A program made the translations under genes and the position numbers. Below are positions 6,350 through 12,827 of a stretch of 16,237 nt of DNA, in pieces (the first letter of the stretch is position 1; the number at the start of each line of letters is the position of its first letter). The stretch covers positions 1 through 16,237 of the forward strand of contig CAZLKN010000063.1 of NCBI GenBank assembly GCA_964560135.1. The letters are read 5' to 3'. This DNA is from CAZLKN01 sp964560135 (GTDB lineage Bacteria > Actinomycetota > JAICYB01). The notes below the pieces were generated by a model, which saw only the letters and a list, made by a program, of their open reading frames with translations, was not told where the DNA came from and searched no databases.

Positions 6350-6389
6350 AGCGTTTCCGGCTCCGCTCTTCGGGGCGTCCGGGCCGCGC

Positions 6390-6395
6390 TAGACT
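6390..6395 (+). promoter_or_regulatory. Candidate -10 element (TAGACT) for dapA
   Basis: TAGACT matches the TAGRRT-like actinobacterial -10 and lies 37 bases before the dapA ATG, the same distance as for the malyl-CoA lyase operon. The leader would contain the ribosome binding site GGGAGGAGG. No clear -35 is seen. Confidence 0.5.
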
Positions 6396-6432
6396 CGGCC
6401 CCCGGGATCCGGAGCACGGGAGGAGGACGGAC

Positions 6433-7314
6433 ATGGCGGCACGGTTCGGTCGAGTGATCACGGCGATGGTGACCCCCTTCCGCGAGGACGGCTCACTGGA
6501 CGTCGACGAGGCGCAGCGCTTGGCCCGGCACCTGGTGGATGGGGGCTGTGACGGTCTGGTGGTCTGCGGGTCCACGGGGGAGTCGGCGACGCTGACCCAC
6601 CACGAGAAGGTGACCCTGTTCCGGGCGGTCAAGGACGCCGTCGGGAGCGCGACGGTCATCGCCGGCAGCGGCACCTACGACACCGCGCAATCGATCGAAC
6701 TGACCCGCGAAGCGGAGAAGGCCGGCGCCGACGGGGTCCTCGCCGTGACCCCCTACTACAACCGTCCGCCCCAGGACGGCCTCCTGGCGCACTTCGAGGC
6801 GATCGCCGACGCCTCCGACCTCCCGGTGATGCTCTACGACATCCCGGTCCGAACCGGCACCAAGATCGCCGTGGAAACGCTGCTGCGCGCCGCCGAGCAT
6901 CCCCGGATCGTCGCCCTGAAGGAAGCCTCGGGGGATCTGTCCTCGGTGGCCCGGTTCCTGGCCGACAAGCCCGCGGACTTCGAGTTCTACTCCGGCCAGG
7001 ACGAGTGGACGCTGGCCTACCAGGCCCTCGGCGTCGTCGGCGCCGTGAGCGTGCTCGGCAACGTCGTGGCGGGACGCATCAGGGAGCAGTTCGACGCCTT
7101 CGACCGGGGAGATGTCGCCGGCGCCCGTGCGGTGCACGAGGCCCTCGTCCCGCTGATGGTGGCGGCGTTCTGCGCTCCCAACCCGATCCCGATCAAGGCC
7201 GGCGCGGAGATGCTCGGCTTCCGGGTGGGCGCGCCGCGCTCCCCGTTGCGTCCGGCGAGCGCCGAAGAGAAGGACCAGATCAGACGAGCCATGGAGTCGA
7301 TCGGCGCGCTCTAG
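6433..7314 (+). CDS. dapA: 4-hydroxy-tetrahydrodipicolinate synthase
   Basis: A 293-residue TIM-barrel class I aldolase that condenses pyruvate with aspartate semialdehyde in the cytosol, the first committed step towards diaminopimelate and lysine. The key residues are all visible: T48 in CGSTGESATLTHHEK, Y109 in TPYYNRP, Y135 in MLYDIPVRTG with R140, and Schiff-base lysine K163 in IVALKEASGDL. Length is normal for the family. The ATG follows GGGAGGAGG. DapA homologues acting on other substrates exist, but the intact catalytic set and the position beside ftsK, a conserved actinobacterial neighbourhood, favour the biosynthetic enzyme. Confidence 0.96.
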   Translation: MAARFGRVITAMVTPFREDGSLDVDEAQRLARHLVDGGCDGLVVCGSTGESATLTHHEKVTLFRAVKDAVGSATVIAGSGTYDTAQSIELTREAEKAGADGVLAVTPYYNRPPQDGLLAHFEAIADASDLPVMLYDIPVRTGTKIAVETLLRAAEHPRIVALKEASGDLSSVARFLADKPADFEFYSGQDEWTLAYQALGVVGAVSVLGNVVAGRIREQFDAFDRGDVAGARAVHEALVPLMVAAFCAPNPIPIKAGAEMLGFRVGAPRSPLRPASAEEKDQIRRAMESIGAL

Positions 7315-7316
7315 CG

Positions 7317-7337
7317 GCGACGGCGTCGAGCCGTCGC
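7317..7337 (+). terminator. Short hairpin between dapA and ftsK
   Basis: GCGACGGC (7317-7324) and GCCGTCGC (7330-7337) pair perfectly over eight bases around a five-base loop, starting three bases after the dapA stop. No T tract follows. It could terminate or attenuate transcription or protect the dapA 3' end; ftsK begins 33 bases later. Confidence 0.5.
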
Positions 7338-7369
7338 ATGCCCGAGCGCGCCGCAGGAAGGAGGACCGC

Positions 7370-9742
7370 GTGCTCGGGTTGTTCACGCAGAAGGGCAAAC
7401 GCCGGCCGAAGGGCAAGGCGCGCAAGCCGGCCCGTCCGAGGACCCGTGCCGCCACCGGCGGGCCGCGGCAGCGTCCGGCCACGAAGCGGCACGGCGCCAC
7501 CTGGCGAAGCCACGGTCCCGACGCGCTCGGTCTCGCGGTCCTGTTCGGTGCCATCCTCATGGCGCTGTCGCTCGCCGACACGGCGGGCCCGGTGGGGCAG
7601 GGCATCGACTGGGTCCTGCGGGCGGTGTTCGGCGGGGTGAGCTACTTCGTCCCGTTCGCCACACTCCTGGTCTCGCTGGCAGCCTTCGTCCGTCGTGAGG
7701 AGGCGACGCGGATCTTCGTCGGCACCCTCCTGATCACCGTCGCCCTCGCCGGCGTCGTCCATCTGTTCGCCGGCGCGTCGCCGCTCACGGGCGGCTACGC
7801 GGGGCTGGCGCACGGGGGCGGCGTGCTGGGTGCGTTGCTGGCGACCCCCCTCCAGACCTACGTGGGCCTGTGGGCCGGCGCCCTGGCGTGCCTGTTCATC
7901 GGCATCCTCGGGGCCCTGATCACGACCAAGACCCCGTTGAAGCGCGCCGCGGAGGCGACCTGGCACGGTACCGCGACGGCGATCGGCTGGGTGGGGGCGA
8001 AGATCGGTGCGGCGATCCGCCGCCGGCTGGAGAAGCCCGCCGAGAAGGCCTCCCCGAAGGCCTCCGACCGCCCGGTGCTGCGCGCGGTCCCCGATGTCGA
8101 CGGCGAGGACGGCGACGCCGAGGACACCGGCCCCGTGACCGCTTCCGACCATCCGGCCGGCACCGCGGCCCCCGACGGGGAGCCGACCAGGCGCGACATC
8201 GCGCCGGTGGTGCCGCTGGCGCCGAGGACCGTTCCGATCCCCGAGCAGCACCCCGAGCAGGCCACGCTCGACCTGAAGATGCCGAAGGCGGGCGCATACA
8301 AGCTGCCGCCGATCGATGTGCTGCGCAAGGGAACGGCGTCCAAGGGCAACCGCAGTGCCGACGAGGTCGCGCGCGTGCTCGAGCGCACCCTCACGGACTT
8401 CGGCGTGGACGCCGCCGTGACCGGCATCACCCGCGGGCCCACCGTCACCCGCTTCGAGGTCGAGCTCGGTGCCGGGGTCAAGGTGCAGCGGGTGCTGTCG
8501 CTGGCCGACGACATCGCCTACGCGCTCGGCTCCCCGGACGTGCGCCTGATCGCACCGATCCCCGGGAAGTCCGCGATCGGCATCGAGGTCCCGAACCGCG
8601 ACCGGGAGCTCGTCACCGCAGGCGATATCGTGAACTCGCCCACCTGGCGCCGCGACTCGCATCCGATGACCTGCGCCCTCGGCAAGGACATCGCCGGTCA
8701 CCCGGTGGTGATTAATCTGGCGGAGATGCCCCACCTGCTGATCGCCGGCGCCACGGGGGCCGGGAAGTCGTCCTGTCTGAACACGTTGATCTCGTCGCTG
8801 CTGATGCGGGCCCGGCCCGACGACGTCCGCATGATCCTGATCGACCCGAAGATGGTGGAGCTCACCCACTTCGACAACCTCCCGCACCTGCTGTCGCCGG
8901 TGGTCACCCACCCGAAGCGGGCCACGGAGACCCTCGGGTGGGTCGTCCGCGAGATGGAACGGCGCTACCAGGAGCTCGCCCTCGTCGGTCAGCGCAACCT
9001 GGACCTCTACAACGCCGCCGTGGCCGCCGGGACGCTGCCCCGTGAGACCCAGGACGGAACGCCGCGCGAGAAGCTCCCGTACATCGCGGTGTTCATCGAC
9101 GAGCTGGCCGACCTGATGATGGTCGCCGCCCGCCAGGTGGAGGATCAGATCTGTCGGATCGCGCAGATGGCCCGGGCGGTCGGGATCCATCTGGTGGTCG
9201 CCACGCAGCGCCCGTCGGTGGACGTGGTGACGGGGCTCATCAAGGCGAATATCCCGTCCAGGGTGGCCTTCGCTGTGGCCTCCCAGTCGGACTCGCGGGT
9301 CATCCTGGACATGGGCGGGGCCGAGAAGCTCGTGGGCCACGGCGACATGCTGTACCTGCCCTCGGGCACCTCCAAGCCCCGGCGCATCCAGGGCGCCTAC
9401 GTGACCGAGAAGGAGCTCGAGGACGTGACCACCTTCATCCGGTCACAGGCGAAGGCCGAGTACGAGCAGGAGGTCCTGGAGGCTGCCACCCGCGAGGTCG
9501 ACGACGATGACGGCGACTCCGACGAGCTCCTCGAGGAAGCCATGGAGCTCGTGATCCGGACGCAGATGGGATCGACCTCCATGCTCCAGCGCCGCCTCAA
9601 GGTGGGCTTCGCGCGGGCGGGACGGATCATGGACCTGCTGGAGCGCAAGGGCGTGGTCGGCCCCCAGGAGGGCTCGAAGGCCAGGACCGTTCTGATCAGC
9701 CCTGAGCAGTGGGCCGAACAGCGCGGCCGCTCACCGGTCTGA
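7370..9742 (+). CDS. ftsK: DNA translocase FtsK/SpoIIIE
   Basis: A 790-residue septal DNA pump that moves chromosome ends through the closing division site. A basic N-terminus (1-50) precedes about four membrane helices (52-69, 88-106, 113-133, 150-185 region). A variable acidic/proline linker runs from roughly 215 to 300. The alpha/beta motor follows, with Walker A GATGAGKS at 460-467 and Walker B VFIDELADLM, D577/E578. QSDSRVILDMGGAEKLVGHGDMLY is a hallmark of the RecA-like core. A gamma winged-helix domain occupies about 725-785 (ELVIRTQMGSTSMLQRRLKVGFARAGRIM equivalents). The GTG start has AAGGAGG upstream and opens MLGLFTQ. The linker is short relative to many actinobacterial FtsK proteins. 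The last 47 bases overlap a minus-strand gene. Confidence 0.96.
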   Translation: MLGLFTQKGKRRPKGKARKPARPRTRAATGGPRQRPATKRHGATWRSHGPDALGLAVLFGAILMALSLADTAGPVGQGIDWVLRAVFGGVSYFVPFATLLVSLAAFVRREEATRIFVGTLLITVALAGVVHLFAGASPLTGGYAGLAHGGGVLGALLATPLQTYVGLWAGALACLFIGILGALITTKTPLKRAAEATWHGTATAIGWVGAKIGAAIRRRLEKPAEKASPKASDRPVLRAVPDVDGEDGDAEDTGPVTASDHPAGTAAPDGEPTRRDIAPVVPLAPRTVPIPEQHPEQATLDLKMPKAGAYKLPPIDVLRKGTASKGNRSADEVARVLERTLTDFGVDAAVTGITRGPTVTRFEVELGAGVKVQRVLSLADDIAYALGSPDVRLIAPIPGKSAIGIEVPNRDRELVTAGDIVNSPTWRRDSHPMTCALGKDIAGHPVVINLAEMPHLLIAGATGAGKSSCLNTLISSLLMRARPDDVRMILIDPKMVELTHFDNLPHLLSPVVTHPKRATETLGWVVREMERRYQELALVGQRNLDLYNAAVAAGTLPRETQDGTPREKLPYIAVFIDELADLMMVAARQVEDQICRIAQMARAVGIHLVVATQRPSVDVVTGLIKANIPSRVAFAVASQSDSRVILDMGGAEKLVGHGDMLYLPSGTSKPRRIQGAYVTEKELEDVTTFIRSQAKAEYEQEVLEAATREVDDDDGDSDELLEEAMELVIRTQMGSTSMLQRRLKVGFARAGRIMDLLERKGVVGPQEGSKARTVLISPEQWAEQRGRSPV

Positions 9743-10061
9743 GGCCGTCCGGGTATCCCTGTTCTCCGAGGCGCTCGTGGATCGCCATGAGCAGCTCGAG
9801 GTTGACGGCGCAGAACGCCAGCGTCGCGCCACCCGCCGCGCCGGCGACGGTGAGGGCCATCGCGAACGGGAGGCCCGTGACCCCGCCGACGGCCAGCATG
9901 CCGATGCCGGCGATGATCCCGACCACGAACGCCACGGCGCCGAGCCCGCGCAGCGCCCAGATGACGGCCATGACCCGCCTGCGATCCAGACCGCCGCCGG
10001 CGCGCTGCTGTTCTTCCTCGATGCCCACCGTGTCGGGTTCGATGCGCTGTGAGACAACCAT
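9696..10061 (-). CDS. Small two-helix membrane protein, hypothetical
   Basis: A 121-residue protein with a polar N-terminus containing EEEQQR, a basic patch (DRRRV, 26-30) and two hydrophobic helices at about 38-62 and 64-88, then a polar C-terminus. A good ribosome binding site (GGAGGTGG) precedes the ATG. The stop is inside the 3' end of ftsK, giving a 47-base tail-to-tail overlap; the overlapped part encodes the non-hydrophobic C-terminal tail. It lies 54 bases downstream of the second DUF202 gene and is probably co-transcribed with that pair. I do not recognise a family. Confidence 0.7.
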   Translation of the reverse strand: MVVSQRIEPDTVGIEEEQQRAGGGLDRRRVMAVIWALRGLGAVAFVVGIIAGIGMLAVGGVTGLPFAMALTVAGAAGGATLAFCAVNLELLMAIHERLGEQGYPDGLRPVSGRAVRPTAQG

Positions 10062-10115
10062 GTTCCACCTCCATCGGGGAGCCGCCGGAGGGATGATTCC
10101 CGGTCCGCGGGTTCT

Positions 10116-10457
10116 CTAACCCCCCGTGGCACCGGGGAGAACGCTGAGGACCAGCGCCACCACGCCGGAGACCGAGACGGCGGCGGCCAGCAGGCGGACG
10201 GAGCGTTGTCGCGTTACCGGACGGTCCTCGCGCTGCGCGGCCCCGGCCTCGCGGTACCGGGCCAGGCCCGTCGCCCACAGGAACGCGCCGAGCGCCATCA
10301 GGGCGAACCCGGCGACTCGGCCCGGACGGGTGAACACCTCCGGCCCACCGATCAGGACGGCACCGGTGGCGCCGAGCGCCAGCGCCGTCCGGCTCCACGC
10401 CAGATAGGTACGCTCGTCGGCGAGGCCGCGGAGATCGGGATCGTGGTCGCCGGTCAC
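10116..10457 (-). CDS. DUF202 (YidH/YidG-like) membrane protein, second of a pair
   Basis: A 113-residue protein with the DUF202 signature LADERTYLAWSRTALALG at 12-29 and three predicted membrane helices (about 22-42, 48-66, 88-108), the usual size and layout of the family. The GTG start overlaps the stop of the preceding DUF202 gene as GTGA, so the two are translationally coupled. DUF202 proteins occur as tandem pairs in other bacteria, for example YidG/YidH of E. coli, but their function is not established. Compared with its partner the signature reads ERTYLAWSRTA rather than ERTFLAWIRTA. Confidence 0.85.
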   Translation of the reverse strand: MTGDHDPDLRGLADERTYLAWSRTALALGATGAVLIGGPEVFTRPGRVAGFALMALGAFLWATGLARYREAGAAQREDRPVTRQRSVRLLAAAVSVSGVVALVLSVLPGATGG

Positions 10458-10810
10458 GGCAGCAGGCTCACGACGGCTGCGGCGAGCGCGATCACAGCGA
10501 CCGCGTAGGCGAGGACGACCGGCAGCCGTGAGGCGGGCAGCCTCGTCCCGGTCCGCAGGGCGCGTTCGTTGCGCTCCCACCGGCCGTAGCTCGTCAGCGC
10601 GATCAGCGTCCCGATCACGATCAGCGGGATCCCCAGGATGCGGCGGCCGCCGGGAGCCGCCAGCGGCGGCAGCAGATGGATCACGGCCAGCCCCCCGACG
10701 ATCAGGGCCAGGGCGGTGCGGATCCAGGCGAGAAACGTCCGCTCGTTGGCGAAGGAGAATCGGGGGTCGGGATCCTGCCCGATCTTGGAGAGCGGATCTT
10801 TGGCGCGCAT
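10454..10810 (-). CDS. DUF202 (YidH/YidG-like) membrane protein, first of a pair
   Basis: A 118-residue protein opening with RFSFANERTFLAWIRTALAL (17-36), the DUF202 hallmark, and three hydrophobic helices at roughly 28-48, 57-75 and 97-117. The ATG at 10810 has no ribosome binding site; TAGCGT lies eight bases upstream, so the transcript may be nearly leaderless. A GTG six codons upstream is a possible alternative, but it would lie upstream of the proposed -10. It is divergent from the MhuD-like gene and leads a minus-strand group with the second DUF202 gene and probably the 121-residue membrane protein. Function unknown. Confidence 0.85.
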   Translation of the reverse strand: MRAKDPLSKIGQDPDPRFSFANERTFLAWIRTALALIVGGLAVIHLLPPLAAPGGRRILGIPLIVIGTLIALTSYGRWERNERALRTGTRLPASRLPVVLAYAVAVIALAAAVVSLLP

Positions 10811-10821
10811 GGGGACCGACG

Positions 10822-10864
10822 CTACCACCGCCCTCGGTGCGGCTCCAGCCCGAGGCGGTGGTAG
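10822..10864. promoter_or_regulatory. Imperfect palindrome carrying two mirror-image -10 elements
   Basis: CTACCACCGCC (10822-10832) and GGCGGTGGTAG (10854-10864) are perfect 11-base inverted arms; TCGG/CCGA (10834-10837 and 10850-10853) extends the pairing past a one-base bulge. Each arm ends in a TAG that begins a -10-like element pointing outward: TAGCGT on the minus strand (10824-10819) for the DUF202 gene, and TAGGGT on the plus strand (10862-10867) for the MhuD-like gene. The element sits exactly between the divergent genes and may be an operator controlling both. Confidence 0.6.
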
Positions 10865-10909
10865 GGTCCGTGGGTTGTGCTGGACCCCGCCGCGCTGCAG
10901 GAGGTTGGT

Positions 10910-11221
10910 ATGAGCCATGTGGTGATGAACGTGATCCCGGTGCCCACGGAGCGCCGCGAAGAGTTCGAGCGCCGGTTCGCCGCGCGGGCGGCGAAGGTCC
11001 AGGAGTCCCCCGGGTTCGAGGCCTTCGAGCTCCTCCAGCCTGCCGGCGGCACGGAGAGCTACATCGTCTACACGCGGTGGGCGTCCCGCGAGGCCTTCGA
11101 GGCCTGGGCGTCCTCGCCGGCCTTCGCTGAGGGACACAAGCAGCATCATGAGGACGGTCCGGTGGCCCCGACGAGCGAGAAATGGTCCTTCGAGGTGATC
11201 CAGGCGGAGTACGCGGGGTAG
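10910..11221 (+). CDS. ABM-domain monooxygenase, MhuD/IsdG-like heme-degrading candidate
   Basis: A 103-residue ferredoxin-like alpha+beta protein of the antibiotic biosynthesis monooxygenase family. The overall pattern VVMNVIPVP, FERRFAARAAKVQESPGFEAFELLQP, YIVYTRWASREAFEAWASSPAF follows mycobacterial MhuD, and the three residues needed for heme chemistry in that group appear to be kept: N7, W66 and H76 (one position later than H75 as I recall MhuD). Such proteins bind heme as dimers in the cytosol and open the porphyrin ring to release iron. The ATG has GCAGGAGG upstream. The gene is divergent from the DUF202 pair and ends two bases from the stop of the convergent gene. A non-heme ABM role is the alternative. 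Confidence 0.8.
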   Translation: MSHVVMNVIPVPTERREEFERRFAARAAKVQESPGFEAFELLQPAGGTESYIVYTRWASREAFEAWASSPAFAEGHKQHHEDGPVAPTSEKWSFEVIQAEYAG

Positions 11222-11223
11222 AG

Positions 11224-11652
11224 CTATCCGGGCCGCGGCGCGCTGAAGCCGAAGAGCCACGCGCCGTCGTGCCACAGGAAGTAGGAGACGGTCTCGCGCT
11301 CCGAACCGCCGGACAGCACCACGGTCTCCTCCACCTCCAGCAGCGGGACGGTACGCGAGCGGCGCAACCGCATCTCATCCGTCCGGACCTCGGTGATGCG
11401 TCCGTGGGCCTCGACCTCGGCCCGCATGTGGGCCGCGAAGGTGCCCGCGTCGGGCGTCGGGGGCTCGGCGGTGCGGCGGTAGACCTCGGCCCACCGCCCG
11501 TCGATCACCAGACGGTGGAAGGTCGCCACCGACGTGCGCTGGAGGGTGACGTCGGCCACGGGGTCGGCGGGCTCGCCGGGACGCAGCGCCATCGCCGCCA
11601 GGACGATCACGGCGGCCACCGCCGCTCCAGCGACGGTCAGGGGCCGTCTCAC
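11224..11652 (-). CDS. Membrane-anchored small extracytoplasmic protein, hypothetical
   Basis: A 142-residue protein with one N-terminal hydrophobic segment (RRPLTVAGAAVAAVIVLAAMAL, with two leading arginines) and a soluble alpha+beta remainder of about 115 residues. The pattern of a helix-rich first half (SVATFHRLVIDGRWAEVYRRT) followed by strands ending in YFLWHDGAWLFGF resembles NTF2-like extracytoplasmic domains, a structural guess only. The GTG start overlaps the lipase stop as GTGA, so the two are translationally coupled and probably both act outside the membrane. No catalytic motif is visible. Confidence 0.75.
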   Translation of the reverse strand: MRRPLTVAGAAVAAVIVLAAMALRPGEPADPVADVTLQRTSVATFHRLVIDGRWAEVYRRTAEPPTPDAGTFAAHMRAEVEAHGRITEVRTDEMRLRRSRTVPLLEVEETVVLSGGSERETVSYFLWHDGAWLFGFSAPRPG

Positions 11653-12803
11653 GCCGCCCGTCCGATCACGGTCAGGATCGCCTCCACCAGCGTCACCCGG
11701 CCTCCGAATGCATCGTGTTCGACGGTGATCTCCGGCATCCGCAGGGCGACGCTCGTGTGCTCGTTCGGCACCTCGAAGGCCCCTGCGAGCAGCTGGGTGC
11801 ACCCCGGGGCCCCCGGCGGGGGACGGTGGCCGCAGGCGTCGATCAGGGTCCGGATGACCTCCGGTGCGAGTTCGATCCGCACCGTGTGCGGGACGTCGAG
11901 CGCCTCCCGTCCGGGGTCGACGGCCGGTGTGAACCGCTGGCCCCCGAGCTCGGGCAGGGCGGAGGGGTCCGGGTCGCCGGGCAGCAGCCCGAGGTCGCCC
12001 ATGGAGGGCAACTCGGAGGTGGGGAGGTCGTAGACGAGCAGGCTGCGGCGGACCGCGATCCGGATGTCGCCCCAGAAGGTGGCGTAGGAGATGCCGGACG
12101 GGACGGGCCGGGCGGTGATCTCCCGGTACAGCGCGCTGCGCGGCCGCAGGTCGTTCGGGGCTGGGCGGTCGAAGTCCACGGCCGCGGCCCCCGCAGCCAT
12201 GGAGCGGAGCAGGAGCATCAGCCGCTGCCCGAGGGGTCCGGGAACGCGTTTCGGGATCTCGCCAACGGCCGCGAACCCCCAGGACCCCTGCGTGACCGCG
12301 TCGACGAGCACCACGCCGGCCACGTCCCGCTCGGCCTCCGCCGTGTGCATCGCGAGATACGTGCGGATGATCGCGCCGCCCATGCTGTACCCGAGGAGCA
12401 CCACCCGCCGCCCGGCGTTGGCCGCGACCTCCGCGACCTCGCCGGCGAGCTTGCCGGCGTTCTCCCGCACGCCGCTCTGCGAGTCGTTCGGTCCGGGCAG
12501 GCCCTCGTCGGCGCCGGCGGCGTCGTCTACGTAGCGGAAGACGCAGGGGCTGCCGTCCCAGGGACGGCCGGGCTGGGCGGCGTCCTGGCACACGCCCGGA
12601 TACGGGTAGGTGTCGGCGATGGCCGTCAGGAGCGCGCCGAAGGGTGCCGGAGCGCCGGGGGCCGGGGGCACGCCCATGTCGGCGGCGCTCGCCCCCATCC
12701 CGTGGACGAACACCACCGGGGGCGGGCTGTCGGGCGCGGCCCGGGGGGCCGGGACGGTGCCCGCGACCAGTGCGGTGAGCGTCAGAGCAGCGAGCCGGAC
12801 CAT
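11649..12803 (-). CDS. Secreted alpha/beta hydrolase (lipase/esterase-like)
   Basis: A 384-residue protein with a Sec signal peptide (VRLAALTLTALVAGTVPAP, likely cleavage after ARG-ALA-ALA near 23). PVVFVHGMGAS at 29-39 is the oxyanion-hole HG motif; VVLLGYSMGGAIIRT at 134-148 carries the nucleophile elbow G-Y-S-M-G with Ser140. VVLVDAVTQGSWG (164-176) follows the next strand, and H349 in PNEHTSVAL is the probable catalytic histidine; the acid is not assigned with confidence. Four cysteines, C72/C87 and C324/C335, are spaced to form two disulfides, consistent with export. The start at 12803 gives a compact signal peptide; ATG at 12818 would add five residues. Substrate unknown; a lipid ester is plausible. 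Confidence 0.85.
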   Translation of the reverse strand: MVRLAALTLTALVAGTVPAPRAAPDSPPPVVFVHGMGASAADMGVPPAPGAPAPFGALLTAIADTYPYPGVCQDAAQPGRPWDGSPCVFRYVDDAAGADEGLPGPNDSQSGVRENAGKLAGEVAEVAANAGRRVVLLGYSMGGAIIRTYLAMHTAEAERDVAGVVLVDAVTQGSWGFAAVGEIPKRVPGPLGQRLMLLLRSMAAGAAAVDFDRPAPNDLRPRSALYREITARPVPSGISYATFWGDIRIAVRRSLLVYDLPTSELPSMGDLGLLPGDPDPSALPELGGQRFTPAVDPGREALDVPHTVRIELAPEVIRTLIDACGHRPPPGAPGCTQLLAGAFEVPNEHTSVALRMPEITVEHDAFGGRVTLVEAILTVIGRAA

Positions 12804-12812
12804 CCCTTCGTC

Positions 12813-12818
12813 TAGCAT
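12813..12818 (+). promoter_or_regulatory. Candidate -10 element (TAGCAT) for the membrane-protein operon
   Basis: TAGCAT ends nine bases before the GTG at 12828, leaving no room for a ribosome binding site and suggesting a leaderless or nearly leaderless mRNA. The same CTAG (12812-12815) on the minus strand starts TAGACG, five bases before the hydrolase ATG, so the divergent genes may share one promoter core. No -35 is apparent. Confidence 0.4.
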
Positions 12819-12827
12819 GCTGTCGTC

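Noticed and set aside
6190..6432. Riboswitch (such as a lysine riboswitch) ahead of dapA
   Set aside because: The probable promoter leaves only about 30 bases of leader, too short, and no conserved aptamer pairing is apparent.
7280..9340. A 686-residue minus-strand frame opposite ftsK
   Set aside because: Histidine/arginine/glycine-rich translation without domains, fully covered by the strong FtsK coding sequence.
9731..10132. Alternative minus-strand frame over the small two-helix protein gene
   Set aside because: Its translation is serine/arginine-rich without helices, while the chosen frame has a ribosome binding site and two clean hydrophobic segments.
12812..12822. AGCATGCT palindrome as a dedicated operator
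   Set aside because: An eight-base palindrome is too short to stand alone; it is explained by the overlap of divergent -10 elements and start codons.
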